DNA from: Limnohabitans sp. 2KL-51
Lineage (GTDB): Bacteria > Pseudomonadota > Gammaproteobacteria > Burkholderiales > Burkholderiaceae_C
Assembly: GCF_003063645.1 (NCBI RefSeq)
Contig: NZ_NESJ01000005.1
Coordinates: 62,001-126,000, forward strand
Length of the DNA: 64,000 bases
Direction of reading: 5' to 3'
Positions 7,637 to 15,858 of the stretch are shown in pieces. Both the position numbers and the translations under genes were made by a program. The notes under the pieces are model-generated. The model saw only the letters and a list, made by a program, of their open reading frames with translations. It was not told the DNA's origin and did not search any database. Numbering within the stretch: the stretch's first letter is position 1; every line of letters begins with the position of its first letter.

Positions 7637-8647
7637 ATGAACTTCGTCCCTCTGGTTGAACTGACCCGCAACGGCATCCAGGAATGCGTGCACATGGGTG
7701 CACTGGCCGTGACTGACACCGAGGGCCGCGTGCTGGCGCAAGTGGGCAACCCGCATTGGCTGTGCTTCACCCGTTCGACCCTCAAGGCCATGCAGGCGCT
7801 GCCGCTGGTGCAGTCGGGCGGCGTGGCGCATTTCGGCTTCACACCCACCGAGCTGGCGATGATGTGCGCCAGCCACAACGGCGAAGAGATGCACGTCGAG
7901 CAGGTGTCGTCCATCTTGCGCAAGAGCGGCACCAGCACGCGCCAGATGCGCTGCGGCTGCCATGTGCCTTACCGCTTCACGTTTTTTGACCGCCCCATGC
8001 CCGAGGGCTTTGCCTACGACGAACGTCACCACAACTGCAGCGGCAAGCACAGCGGCTTTTTGGCTTATTGCGCGCAGCACGGCCTGCCCACTGGCGGGTA
8101 CACCGAAGTGGACCATCCTTTGCAGCAACAAGTGCGCAAAGCCGTGGCGCACCTGGCGGGGTTGAGCGAAGAAGAACTGGCGCTGGGCATTGACGGTTGC
8201 TCGGCCCCCAACTACGCCATGCCCTTGTCGCGCTTGGCCCGCAGCTATGCCCGATTGGCGCAGCCCGAATCGGACGGCTTGTACGGCGAGAGTCTGCAAC
8301 TGCTGGGGCAGGCCATGACTGCGCACCCCGAATTGGTCTCGGGCACCGGACGCAACGACGCTGACTTCATGCGCGCGGGTCGGGGCGACTGGGTGACCAA
8401 AGTGGGGGCCGATGGGGTGCAGGTGGTGGCCAGCCGAGCGCGGGGCCAGGCCCTGGCCATCAAGATCATGGATGGCAACAAGGCCGCGCTGTTTGCCGCC
8501 ACCGTGGAGGCCTTGGACCAACTGGGTTGGCTCGACGATGCGCAACGCACCGCACTGGACCCGTGGCGTGCACAGGTGCTGCTGAATGTGGCGGGGGTGC
8601 CGGTGGGCGAGCGGCGCAGCGTGTTTGAGCTGCGGTATTCCCATTGA
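7637..8647 (+). CDS. Asparaginase II family protein (PF06089)
   Basis: A 336-residue protein of the thermolabile L-asparaginase/AnsA-like family found in rhizobia and Burkholderiales. Signatures: VELTRNGIQECVHMGALAVTD at the N-terminus, RSTLKAMQALPLVQSGG, MMCASHNGEEMHVEQV, CGCHVPYR, NCSGKHSGFLAYC, GIDGCSAPNYAMPLSRLARSYA, and a C-terminal KVGADGVQVVASRARGQALAIKIMDGN. The SxxK-like RSTLK and the GKHSG loop are the conserved catalytic-region motifs. It hydrolyses L-asparagine or a related amide. It follows the enamidase gene by 127 bp in the same direction; a link to amide intermediates of that pathway is possible but it could be independent. Confidence 0.88.
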   Translation: MNFVPLVELTRNGIQECVHMGALAVTDTEGRVLAQVGNPHWLCFTRSTLKAMQALPLVQSGGVAHFGFTPTELAMMCASHNGEEMHVEQVSSILRKSGTSTRQMRCGCHVPYRFTFFDRPMPEGFAYDERHHNCSGKHSGFLAYCAQHGLPTGGYTEVDHPLQQQVRKAVAHLAGLSEEELALGIDGCSAPNYAMPLSRLARSYARLAQPESDGLYGESLQLLGQAMTAHPELVSGTGRNDADFMRAGRGDWVTKVGADGVQVVASRARGQALAIKIMDGNKAALFAATVEALDQLGWLDDAQRTALDPWRAQVLLNVAGVPVGERRSVFELRYSH

Positions 8648-8693
8648 ATCGGTACGTTGAAATTTTGAACAACATTCAAGGGTTGACTTTTTT

Positions 8694-8737
8694 GTAGGAA
8701 CCCACCCCTGTGGGCGATGGGTGTGGAAAACGCCCTG
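8694..8737. repeat. Dispersed palindromic intergenic element, copy A (single arm)
   Basis: Reads GTAGGAACCCACCCCTGTGG, then GCGATGGGTGTGGAAAACGC, then CCTG. The same unit recurs at 10572-10645 (both arms, inverted) and 33661-33703 (one arm), each time between genes. It lies between the asparaginase stop and the 3' end of the yggS-type gene. Confidence 0.75.
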
Positions 8738-8787
8738 CAAACCCTCAAGGCGCTGGGTGGTGGTCTTCGATGGTTCGTCAGCCTCTG

Positions 8788-9471
8788 TCAGCGTCGGCCA
8801 AAAATCGCCGTGCCCACCCGCACCATCGTGCTGCCTTCGGCAATGGCCTCGGTCATGTCGGCGCTCATGCCCATGGACAGCGTGTCCAGTGGCAGGCCTT
8901 GCTGGCGCAGGCTTTCTAACAGCGCTTGGGCCTGCGCGTGCACCGCTCGCATCTGTTCAGGGGTCTCGGCGGGCTCGGGAATGGTCATGAGGCCACGCAA
9001 CCGCAGGCGCGGCAAAGCGGCCACGGCCTGAGCCAGCGCGGGCAGCTCTTGCGGGCTCACGCCCGATTTGGTGTCGCCGCCGTCCACATTGACTTGAATG
9101 CACACCTGCAAGGGCTTCAGGTGTTCGGGGCGTTGCTCGGACAAGCGCTGGGCGATTTTGAGGCGGTCTATGCTGTGCACCCAGTCAAAGTGCTCGGCCA
9201 CCAATCGGGTTTTGTTGCTCTGAATGGGGCCGATGCAGTGCCAGACCAGTGGCAAATCGCACAATGCCGTGATCTTGTCCACCGCTTCCTGGATGTAGTT
9301 TTCGCCAAAAGCGGTTTGACCTGCCGCATGGGCTTGGCGCACCGCTTCAGGCCCCCATGTTTTGGAGACAGCCAGCAGTTGCACACTGTCTGCGTCGCGC
9401 CCTGCCGCCTGGCAAGCGGTCTGAATCTGTACCCTGACGCGGGCGATGTTGTCGGCAATGGATGGGCTCAT
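8788..9471 (-). CDS. YggS family pyridoxal phosphate homeostasis protein
   Basis: A 227-residue protein, MSPSIADNIARVRVQIQTACQAAGRDADSVQLLAVSKTWG. The PLP lysine is in LLAVSKT; other family blocks are GENYIQEAVDKI, WHCIGPIQSNKTR, HSIDRLKIAQRLSE, VCIQVNVDGGDTKSGV, GLMTIPEP and DTLSMGMSADMTEAIAEGSTMVRVGTAIFGRR. It has an alanine-racemase-like barrel without racemase activity and buffers free PLP. The ATG at 9471 gives the usual family length; an upstream TTG at 9507 would add 12 untypical residues. It stands alone between convergent and divergent neighbours. Confidence 0.93.
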   Translation of the reverse strand: MSPSIADNIARVRVQIQTACQAAGRDADSVQLLAVSKTWGPEAVRQAHAAGQTAFGENYIQEAVDKITALCDLPLVWHCIGPIQSNKTRLVAEHFDWVHSIDRLKIAQRLSEQRPEHLKPLQVCIQVNVDGGDTKSGVSPQELPALAQAVAALPRLRLRGLMTIPEPAETPEQMRAVHAQAQALLESLRQQGLPLDTLSMGMSADMTEAIAEGSTMVRVGTAIFGRR

Positions 9472-9593
9472 GAAGGGGAGGGTACCAAAAGCGGCGATGT
9501 CACCCAATGGTCAGGCAAAAGCACCCGGTTTAAGCCAGTGCAACCACAGGCTGCCAAAATAGCCTTTTTCTCCAATCCACCACGAGACACGCC

Positions 9594-10499
9594 ATGAGCC
9601 AAATTGCCACCAAAACCTACGATGCTGCCCCCGCCAAAAAAGTCGCCTTTTTGGGCTTGGGCGTGATGGGCTACCCCATGGCGGGCCATTTGGCCCGCGC
9701 TGGTCACCACGTCACCGTGTACAACCGCAGTGCGGCCAAGGCCGTGGCTTGGGCCGCAGAATGCCCCGGTAACGCCACCGCCCCCACCCCGCGTGAAGCG
9801 GCAGCGGGCGCCGATATCGTGCATGCCTGCGTGGGCAACGACGCTGATTTGCGCAGCGTGGTGCTCGGAGCCGACGGCGCGTTTGCCGGTATGAAGCCCG
9901 GTGCGATTTTTGTGGACCACACCACGGCCTCTGCCGAAATCGCCCGCGAGCTTTACGCCCAAGCCCAAAAGCTGGGCCTGCACTTTGTTGATGCGCCGGT
10001 CTCAGGCGGTCAGGCGGGCGCACAAAACGGCCTGCTCACGGTGATGTGCGGTGGTGATGCGGCCGCCTTCGATACCGTCAAACCAGCGGCCATGGCGTTT
10101 TCGCGGGCCTTCACTTTGCTGGGCGCATCGGGCGCGGGCCAGTTGGCCAAGATGGTCAACCAGATTTGCATCGCAGGCGTGGCGCAAGGCCTGTCCGAAG
10201 CCATTGCCTTTGGCCAGCAAGCTGGCCTGGACATGCACCAGGTGCTGGACGTGATCGGCAAGGGCGCAGCGCAGAGCTGGCAGATGGACAACCGGGGCAA
10301 GACCATGGCCGACGACAAGTTTGAATTCGGTTTTGCCGTCGACTGGATGCGCAAGGACTTGGACTTGGTGCTGGACGAAGCCAAGCGCAACGGGGCTCGG
10401 TTGCCGGTCACGGCGCTGGTCGATCAGTTTTATGCCGATGTGCAAAAAATGGGTGGCGGCCGTTGGGACACGTCCAGCCTGATCCGCCGCTTGCGTTAA
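9594..10499 (+). CDS. NAD(P)-dependent beta-hydroxyacid dehydrogenase (3-hydroxyisobutyrate dehydrogenase family)
   Basis: A 301-residue enzyme. The Rossmann motif VAFLGLGVMGYPMAGHLARAGHHVTVYNRS starts near residue 17. The substrate loop is HFVDAPVSGGQAGAQNGLLTVMCGG (DAPVSGG signature), and the catalytic lysine is in GQLAKMVNQICIAGVAQGLSEAIAFG (K in AKMVNQ). The C-terminal helix set includes FAVDWMRKDLDLVLDEAK. The family includes 3-hydroxyisobutyrate dehydrogenase, tartronate semialdehyde reductase and 2-(hydroxymethyl)glutarate dehydrogenase. The last is the step after enamidase in E. barkeri, whose gene lies 2 kb away here. The sequence alone does not decide the substrate. Confidence 0.85.
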   Translation: MSQIATKTYDAAPAKKVAFLGLGVMGYPMAGHLARAGHHVTVYNRSAAKAVAWAAECPGNATAPTPREAAAGADIVHACVGNDADLRSVVLGADGAFAGMKPGAIFVDHTTASAEIARELYAQAQKLGLHFVDAPVSGGQAGAQNGLLTVMCGGDAAAFDTVKPAAMAFSRAFTLLGASGAGQLAKMVNQICIAGVAQGLSEAIAFGQQAGLDMHQVLDVIGKGAAQSWQMDNRGKTMADDKFEFGFAVDWMRKDLDLVLDEAKRNGARLPVTALVDQFYADVQKMGGGRWDTSSLIRRLR

Positions 10500-10571
10500 A
10501 CCTTATAGATCGGGCCCGATGAAGTTTGCATGGCCCGTGTTGGTGACGAGCATGCGAATATTGTTGTCTTT

Positions 10572-10645
10572 GTGGGAACCCACCCGGTGGGCGATGGTTT
10601 TCAGGGCGTGTTCCACGCCCATCGCCCACAGGGGTGGGCTCCTAC
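10572..10645. repeat. Dispersed palindromic intergenic element, copy B (two inverted arms)
   Basis: Left arm GTGGGAACCCACCC then GGTGGGCGATGG; right arm CCACGCCCATCGCCCACAGG then GGTGGGCTCCTAC, which is the reverse complement of the single-arm copies at 8694 and 33661. It sits in the gap between two convergent genes, the dehydrogenase and the DMT exporter, where a two-armed hairpin could act as a bidirectional terminator (inference). Confidence 0.78.
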
Positions 10646-10709
10646 CAAAGACAGCGGTCCCTTGCCTGCTGTTCAAGACTTCAAGGGGACGGATCAATAG
10701 GCCGGGTCA

Positions 10710-11627
10710 TTAGGGCTTGCGCAAGCCCAGCCACAGCACGGCTGACACCACCACGGCAGCCCCCAGCAACTGCATGGGGGCGATGGCCTGGCCCAGCAGC
10801 GCCCAAGCCAACACCAGCGCAAAGATGGGCTCCACGTTCATGATGGCCGAGTTGCCCACTACGCCCAACTTGGGCAGCACGGTGAACATGATGGTGAAAG
10901 CGGTGCCGTACAAAAAGGTCAGTGCAGCCAGCCCCCACCAGCCAGGCTCCGCCTGCGGCCACTGAAACCCACCTTGCGTGAGCGCCACGATGGCGGCCAG
11001 CACACCCACGGTGGCCATGGTGGTGAAGGTGCGCAGACGTCCGTCTACGCCCACCGTCTCGTGCTGGGTGAGCACCAAGGCCAGGCCAAAAGTGGCCGAG
11101 GCGGCCAAGGCAAAGGCCACGCCCGCCCCGATCTCTGCCCATTGCCGCGCCGCGCCCAGGCCTGAGGCTGCGCCCAGCACGTCCAGCGCAAGGGCCAGTC
11201 CGGCCATCATCACCGGCATGGCCCACAGCACGGCGCGTTCGGGTTGGTGGCCGTACAAAATCCTGGCCCACAGGGCCGTGGTCAGCGGGTAAGTGTTGAA
11301 GGCCAGCAAGGCCAGGGCGACGGGCAAGCGCGCCACAGCCGAATACAAACACACGCTTTGCACCGCGATCAGCAGGCCCACCGCGCCCAGGTATTTGCGT
11401 TGCGCGGGCAAAACCCGAAAGGCTACTTTTTGCTGCCACAAAATCAGCGCCACCACGCTGGCGGTGATGACGCTGCGCACCGTCACCGCCGTCACCACGT
11501 CCAGCCCATGGTTGAAGGCCGTGCGCGCCGCGACGTGGTTGGCGCCCATCATGAAGGCGATCAGCAGCAAGGTGCCAAAGGCGGCACCGGTCAAACCTGG
11601 CGGCGAGGAGAGGCGGGGTGAGCTCAT
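10710..11627 (-). CDS. DMT superfamily EamA transporter
   Basis: A 305-residue integral membrane protein with about ten hydrophobic segments and two EamA repeats. The first repeat runs from FGTLLLIAFMMGANHVAARTAF and the second from GAGVAFALAASATFGLALVLTQHE. Conserved PLTTALWARILYGHQPERAVLWAMPVMMAGLAL closes repeat one; NVEPIFALVLAWALLGQAIAPMQLLGAAVVVSAVLWLG closes repeat two. Likely a metabolite or drug exporter. The ATG at 11627 is taken; an in-frame ATG at 11666 would overlap the upstream panE-like gene by 35 bp. Co-directional with that gene and the class II aldolase gene. Confidence 0.9.
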   Translation of the reverse strand: MSSPRLSSPPGLTGAAFGTLLLIAFMMGANHVAARTAFNHGLDVVTAVTVRSVITASVVALILWQQKVAFRVLPAQRKYLGAVGLLIAVQSVCLYSAVARLPVALALLAFNTYPLTTALWARILYGHQPERAVLWAMPVMMAGLALALDVLGAASGLGAARQWAEIGAGVAFALAASATFGLALVLTQHETVGVDGRLRTFTTMATVGVLAAIVALTQGGFQWPQAEPGWWGLAALTFLYGTAFTIMFTVLPKLGVVGNSAIMNVEPIFALVLAWALLGQAIAPMQLLGAAVVVSAVLWLGLRKP

Positions 11628-11631
11628 GCGC

Positions 11632-12615
11632 TCATGGTTGAGGGTAAAGCCCCAAGCCCCTGGCATGCAGGCGACTGAGGCCCAGCAAGGCGTCGGTGAA
11701 GGGCGTGGCCACGCCGGTCAGCTGACCCAACTCCCGCACCGAGGCCACGAGGGCATCGAGCTCGACCGGCTTGCCCGCGTCCACGTCTTGCAGCATCGAG
11801 GTGCGAAACGCCCCGAGCTTGCGCGTGACGGCGTGGCGATCTTCGGGCGTCTGCGCGATCGGGATACCGATGCGCTCACCAATGGCCTTGGCTTCGAGCA
11901 TGACGCTGGAAACAAAGCCGCGCACCAGTGGGTCGTCCAGGATCACGTCAGTGGTGGCTCCGGTGAAGGCGCTGATGGGGTTGATGGTCATGTTGCCCCA
12001 GAGCTTGTACCAAACGTCTTTCTGGATTTGTGCCGACGCCGTAGCATTGAAACCGGCTTGCCCCAACAGCGCCACCAGGTCGCGCAGGCGTGGCGAGTCT
12101 GCCCCAGTGGGCTCGCCCAAAATCAAGCCGTTGCCAAAGTGGTGCCGGATCACGCTCGGCATGTCGACCGAGCAGCTCGAGTGCACCACACAGCCGATCA
12201 CCTGGTCGGCAGGGATGTGCTGGGCAATCAAGCCCGACGGATCCACCGATTGCAAAGTGGTGCCCGACAAGGCCCCACCAAAGCCCTGCAAAAACCACCA
12301 CGGCACGCCGTTCATGGCCGTCAGCACCACCGTGTTGGGGCCGATCAGTGGCCTGATTCGTTGGGCTACGTCGGCCATGGCAGGGGCTTTGACCGCCACG
12401 ATCACCAGGTCTTGCACGCCCAGATCGGCCGGGTTCTCGCGTGCAATCAGTGAGGTGCGAATTTCCTGGTCACCTTGCAGCAGCACCAGGCCGTTTTGTT
12501 GCAGGGCTTCGAGTGTGGCGCCTCGCGCCACAGCGCTCAGGCTGCAGCCTTGTTGTGCCAGGTGCGTCCCGATCCAGCCGCCGATGGCACCAGCGCCGTA
12601 AATGCAAACCTTCAT
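11632..12615 (-). CDS. 2-dehydropantoate 2-reductase family protein (ketopantoate reductase-like)
   Basis: A 327-residue protein beginning MKVCIYGAGAIGGWIGTHLAQQG, the nucleotide-binding GxGxxG of the ApbA/PanE family. Further signatures are DLVIVAVKAPAMADVAQRI, VVLTAMNGVPWWFLQ, the catalytic-lysine region QIQKDVWYKLWGNMTINPISAFTGATT, and EAKAIGERIGIPI. Its ATG overlaps the stop of the class II aldolase gene as ATGA, indicating translational coupling. Such PanE paralogues beside aldolase genes often reduce a 2-keto acid other than ketopantoate, so I give no panE symbol. Confidence 0.88.
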   Translation of the reverse strand: MKVCIYGAGAIGGWIGTHLAQQGCSLSAVARGATLEALQQNGLVLLQGDQEIRTSLIARENPADLGVQDLVIVAVKAPAMADVAQRIRPLIGPNTVVLTAMNGVPWWFLQGFGGALSGTTLQSVDPSGLIAQHIPADQVIGCVVHSSCSVDMPSVIRHHFGNGLILGEPTGADSPRLRDLVALLGQAGFNATASAQIQKDVWYKLWGNMTINPISAFTGATTDVILDDPLVRGFVSSVMLEAKAIGERIGIPIAQTPEDRHAVTRKLGAFRTSMLQDVDAGKPVELDALVASVRELGQLTGVATPFTDALLGLSRLHARGLGLYPQP

Positions 12616-13400
12616 GTTCGCCACCCCTTGTCTTGCCGGTCGACTTGGCGCACCAGCGATTGGAAAACGTCTTGGCCCGCGCCGTGGTTCGGGTTGAACT
12701 GCAAGGCGTCCCGAGTGCATTTGTCAGCAATGGCCTCGGGCACCGCAATGGGCTGGCCCATGCTGAAAGTGGCCAGCTGGATTTCGCAGGCGCGTTGCAA
12801 GGTCCAGAGCACCGCAAAGGTTTGTGCCAAGGTGTGCCCCCAGGCCAGCAGGCCGTGGTTGCGCAAGATGACGGCTTGTTTGTCGCCGATGCTGTGCAGC
12901 AGGCGCGGCGCTTCGTCGGCATGGATGGTGATGCCCTCGAAGTCGTGGTAAGCCACCATGTTGTGCAGCTGGGCGCTGTAAAAATTGGTCTGCTGCAAAC
13001 CGCCTTGCACACAGGCTACCGCCACGCCCGCCGTGGTGTGGGTGTGCATCACGCAATGCGCCCCGGCCAGGCCTTCGTGCACCGCGGCATGCACCGTGAA
13101 ACCCGCCGGGTTGACGGGGTAAGGCGAGCCATCCAGCACGCGGCCTTGCACGTCGATCTTGACCAGGTTGCTGGCCGTGACTTCGCTGTAGTGCAGGCCA
13201 AAGGGGTTGATCAAAAAGTGTTTCTCGCCCCCCGTGACGCTGTCCGGCAGGCGCAGCGTGATGTGGTTGTAAATCATCTCGGTCCAGCCCAGCAGGGCAA
13301 AGACACGGTAACAAGCGGCCAGCTCTAGGCGGGCTTGCCATTCATCGGGGTGCACCCGCGCTTGCAGCGAGGGCACCACCGGTTGGGGGGATGGGAACAT
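12612..13400 (-). CDS. Class II aldolase/adducin family protein
   Basis: A 262-residue protein from the ATG at 13400, which has AAGGAAA 8 nt upstream; an in-frame ATG at 13430 has none. Family features: ELAACYRVFALLGWTEMIYNHITLRLP, the phosphate or carboxylate loop HFLINPFGLHYSEVTASNLVKIDVQG, the zinc-site HTHTTAGVAVACVQGGLQ (HxH), and AVILRNHGLLAWGHTLAQTFAVLW with the third histidine. These Zn enzymes cleave or decarboxylate hydroxy acids. It overlaps the panE-like gene by 4 bp. Reaction unknown; it may process the succinic semialdehyde/pyruvate end of the adjacent hpa pathway or be independent. Confidence 0.86.
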   Translation of the reverse strand: MFPSPQPVVPSLQARVHPDEWQARLELAACYRVFALLGWTEMIYNHITLRLPDSVTGGEKHFLINPFGLHYSEVTASNLVKIDVQGRVLDGSPYPVNPAGFTVHAAVHEGLAGAHCVMHTHTTAGVAVACVQGGLQQTNFYSAQLHNMVAYHDFEGITIHADEAPRLLHSIGDKQAVILRNHGLLAWGHTLAQTFAVLWTLQRACEIQLATFSMGQPIAVPEAIADKCTRDALQFNPNHGAGQDVFQSLVRQVDRQDKGWRT

Positions 13401-13442
13401 GTGTGTTTTCCTTGTGTTTTTGAGTGTCATCCAAAACCAAGT

Positions 13443-13522
13443 AATTGGGGTCAGACCCCATTTGTTTTTCCATTCGCTAATGGATGAGCGGGTTGCAAAT
13501 TAATTGGGATCTGACCCCAATT
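13443..13522. repeat. Paired inverted palindromes (GGGGTCAGACCCC type)
   Basis: AATTGGGGTCAGACCCC at 13443-13459 and, in inverse orientation, GGGATCTGACCCCAATT at 13506-13522, spaced 46 bp. Each arm is itself nearly palindromic (TGGGGTC-A-GACCCCA). This fills the gap between hpaI and the class II aldolase gene and looks like a REP-type mobile intergenic element; it could also terminate hpa transcription. Confidence 0.7.
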
Positions 13523-13528
13523 AACCAA

Positions 13529-14344
13529 TTAATACGTTGCGCCTTTGTCGGGTGCAGCAACGGGCAAGTTCGACTTGAAGTGCGCCGCCAAATCGGTGGT
13601 GTGGCGCATCAAGAGTTGGGTGTCTAGGCCCACAGCCACAAACACCGCGCCCAGTGACAGGTAATGTGCTGCCAGTTGGCGGTCGGGCGTCAGGATGCCG
13701 GGGGCTTTGCCGGCTTTCAGGATGCGGGCGATGGCGTCTTCGATCGCCGTTTGCACTTCGGGGTGTGCGGCGTTGCCCACATGGCCCATGGACGCCGAGA
13801 GGTCGGCCGGGCCAATGAACACGCCGTCCACGCCCGGCGTGGCGACAATCGCGTCGAGGTTCTTCAGTGCTTCGCGCGATTCGACTTGCACCAACAAGCA
13901 AACCTCTTCGTTGGCGCGTTTGACGTAGTCAGGGTAATGACCCCAGCGCGAAGCCCGCGCCCCAGCCATGCCGCGCACGCCGCCATGGCCATCGTCTTGT
14001 GGGTAGCGCATGGCTTGCACCAGTTGCGCGGCTTGCGCGGCGGTGTCGACCATGGGCACCAGGATGGTTTGTGCGCCCAAATCAAGGTACTGTTTGATGA
14101 GCGCCGTTTCGCCCACAGGCACGCGGCACACCGGGTGGCTGGCGGGATAAGCGGCCACGGCCTGCAGTTGGGACTGGATGCTGTTCAAGTCGTTGGGCGC
14201 GTGCTCGCCATCGATGACCAGCCAGTCAAACCCGGCCAAGGCGCAGATTTCGGCGGTGTAGGCGCTGGCCAGGCCCATCCACAGGCCGATCTGGGGCTGT
14301 TTGTTTAGAAGGGCTTGTTTGAATGCATTCACGGGGGTGTTCAT
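13529..14344 (-). CDS. hpaI: 4-hydroxy-2-oxoheptanedioate aldolase (HpcH/HpaI aldolase)
   Basis: A 271-residue class II pyruvate aldolase of the HpcH/HpaI family. Signatures: [38 protein letters not shown] with the metal and base residues in [54 protein letters not shown], and [17 protein letters not shown]. It cleaves 4-hydroxy-2-oxoheptanedioate into pyruvate and succinic semialdehyde, the last step of the homoprotocatechuate meta pathway. It is the distal gene of the hpa operon, separated from hpaH by 163 bp holding a strong hairpin. Confidence 0.95.
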   Translation of the reverse strand: MNTPVNAFKQALLNKQPQIGLWMGLASAYTAEICALAGFDWLVIDGEHAPNDLNSIQSQLQAVAAYPASHPVCRVPVGETALIKQYLDLGAQTILVPMVDTAAQAAQLVQAMRYPQDDGHGGVRGMAGARASRWGHYPDYVKRANEEVCLLVQVESREALKNLDAIVATPGVDGVFIGPADLSASMGHVGNAAHPEVQTAIEDAIARILKAGKAPGILTPDRQLAAHYLSLGAVFVAVGLDTQLLMRHTTDLAAHFKSNLPVAAPDKGATY

Positions 14345-14383
14345 GAGGCGACTCCTTTAAAGTGATCAAGGTTTGTAGGATGT

Positions 14384-14457
14384 TGGGGCCGGGGTGGCGG
14401 CTCGGGCGATGTGGCAAAGCGAAGCGCCTCTGAGCTCGGGCCGCCACCCCGGCCCCA
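14384..14457. repeat. Strong 18-bp-arm GC-rich hairpin between hpaH and hpaI
   Basis: Arms TGGGGCCGGGGTGGCGGC (14384-14401) and its exact reverse complement (14440-14457), with a 38-nt loop. No T-run follows on the minus strand. It could stabilise upstream mRNA, attenuate hpaI, or be a palindromic mobile element. Confidence 0.75.
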
Positions 14458-14507
14458 GCAGCCTCCCGCTATCGCAAGTCGAAGCCACTGCAGATGAATC
14501 GAACGGC

Positions 14508-15329
14508 TCAAACAAACCGGAACTCCAATTTGCCCAGTGGCCCGTAGTCTGCGTCAAACACATCGCCCACTTTGGCCACCGCCGGTTTGGTGAACGAACC
14601 GGCCAGCACGATTTCACCGGCTTGCAGGTGCTCGCCCCATGGGGCCAACTTGTTGGCCAACCAGGCAATGCCCACAGCGGGGTGCCCTTGCACACCTGCA
14701 GCCAGACCGGTTTCTTCGACCACGCCGTTTTGTCGCAGCACCGCGCCGCACCAGGGCAGGTCGGTGGTCAGCGGATCGACCCGCTTGGCCCCGAGCACGA
14801 TGCCCGCATTGGCCGCGTTGTCGCTGATGGTGTCGTAGACCTTGCGCATCACCTTGGTGTGGCGGTCGAACTGCTCGATGCGCGAGTCGATGATTTCGAT
14901 GGCAGGCGTGACGTAATCGGTGGCCTCGAGCACTTGTTGCACGGTCACGTTGGGGCCACGCAATTCTTTCTTGAGGACGAAGGCCAATTCGACCTCGACG
15001 CGTGGCGCGATGAAATCGGTGAAGGGAATGTCCAGCACCTGGCCTGGCGTACAGGTGTAGAGCATGTCGTCGAGCAGCGTGCCGTAGTCGGGCTCGTCGA
15101 TCTGGCTTGACACTTGCATGGCGCGGCTGGTCAGGCCAATTTTGTGGCCGATCATCTTGCGCCCTTCGGCGAATTTGATCTGCATCCAGGCGCGGTTGAT
15201 GCGGTAACCGTCTTCGATCGTCATGCCCGGGTAGCGCTTGGAAAGGTGCTCGATTTGTACGCGGGATTTTTCGGACTGGTTCAACTCGCGGGCGAGTTGC
15301 TGGATTTGGTCTTCGGTGAAAACGGACAT
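14508..15329 (-). CDS. hpaH: 2-oxo-hept-4-ene-1,7-dioate hydratase
   Basis: A 273-residue hydratase of the FAH-related MhpD/HpaH group: [68 protein letters not shown] (the metal-ligand EVE segment), [36 protein letters not shown], and [35 protein letters not shown]. It adds water to 2-oxohept-4-ene-1,7-dioate to give the HpaI substrate. It starts 3 bp after the hpaF stop, so coupled translation is likely. Confidence 0.95.
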   Translation of the reverse strand: MSVFTEDQIQQLARELNQSEKSRVQIEHLSKRYPGMTIEDGYRINRAWMQIKFAEGRKMIGHKIGLTSRAMQVSSQIDEPDYGTLLDDMLYTCTPGQVLDIPFTDFIAPRVEVELAFVLKKELRGPNVTVQQVLEATDYVTPAIEIIDSRIEQFDRHTKVMRKVYDTISDNAANAGIVLGAKRVDPLTTDLPWCGAVLRQNGVVEETGLAAGVQGHPAVGIAWLANKLAPWGEHLQAGEIVLAGSFTKPAVAKVGDVFDADYGPLGKLEFRFV

Positions 15330-15332
15330 GTT

Positions 15333-15764
15333 TCAGGCCTTGTTAAACAGGGGGTGGAGGTTGCTGTGTTTGGCATCAAACACCTCGGGGCCGACATCGA
15401 TTTGCAGCGTGATGCCGATGTGGCGCTGGGCCATCACCGGCGCAAAGAAAACCTTGGCTTCTTCGAGCAGGGTTTGCCCTGCGCGTTGTTGGGTGGCCTC
15501 GCTCCGGCCACGGCCCATGCGCACGTTCAGGTAAACAAAGGCGTAGTCTCCCGTGCCACCGGCCGCTTTACCTGCAGCACCGCCATCGGCCACCGCGTAA
15601 TGCGGCGCTGGGTAAGCCAGTACACGCGTGCCGCCGGTTGGAAAGACCTGTTTGCCTTCCTCGTCTTTCACGGTGAGCATGGCGTCGGCCATCTGGCGGC
15701 ACAGGGTGGTCATGTTGACTTCAGCGTCCAACTGGCCGGTGTAAAGGATCACAAGATGTGGCAT
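15333..15764 (-). CDS. hpaF: 5-carboxymethyl-2-hydroxymuconate delta-isomerase
   Basis: A 143-residue member of the CHMI (tautomerase-superfamily) group. The catalytic proline is Pro2 in MPHLVILYTGQL, which fixes the start at 15764 rather than the in-frame 15824. Family blocks are NMTTLCRQMADAMLT, TGGTRVLAYPAPHYAVADG, DYAFVYLNVRMGRGRSEATQQRAGQTLLEEAKVFFAPVMAQRHIGITLQIDVGPEVFDAKHSNLH. It isomerises 5-carboxymethyl-2-hydroxymuconate. It is longer than the about 126-residue enterobacterial enzyme because of a Gly/Ala insert (GGAAGKAAGGTG). Lies between hpaD and hpaH. Confidence 0.93.
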   Translation of the reverse strand: MPHLVILYTGQLDAEVNMTTLCRQMADAMLTVKDEEGKQVFPTGGTRVLAYPAPHYAVADGGAAGKAAGGTGDYAFVYLNVRMGRGRSEATQQRAGQTLLEEAKVFFAPVMAQRHIGITLQIDVGPEVFDAKHSNLHPLFNKA

Positions 15765-15777
15765 GGTTTTGTCTTGG

Positions 15778-15850
15778 TAGGTCGGAACTTCAGGTCCGAC
15801 ATTGGTGGTTTGGCAAAGGTCCATGTCGGGGCTGAAGCCGTCGACCTACG
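15778..15850. repeat. Imperfect REP-like hairpin between hpaD and hpaF
   Basis: GTAGGTCGGAACTTCAGG-TCCGACA (15778-15802) faces TGTCGGGGCTGAAGCC-GTCGACCTACG (15824-15850). The arms pair over most of their length with small bulges around a 21-nt loop. It occupies nearly all of the 94-bp gap between the two genes. Confidence 0.7.
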
Positions 15851-15858
15851 GGTAAGGT

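Noticed and set aside
12616..12720. A 35-residue N-terminal extension of the ketopantoate reductase-like protein
   Set aside because: The nucleotide-binding motif must start within a few residues of the N-terminus (MKVCIYGAGAIGG), and the extension lies inside the class II aldolase gene.
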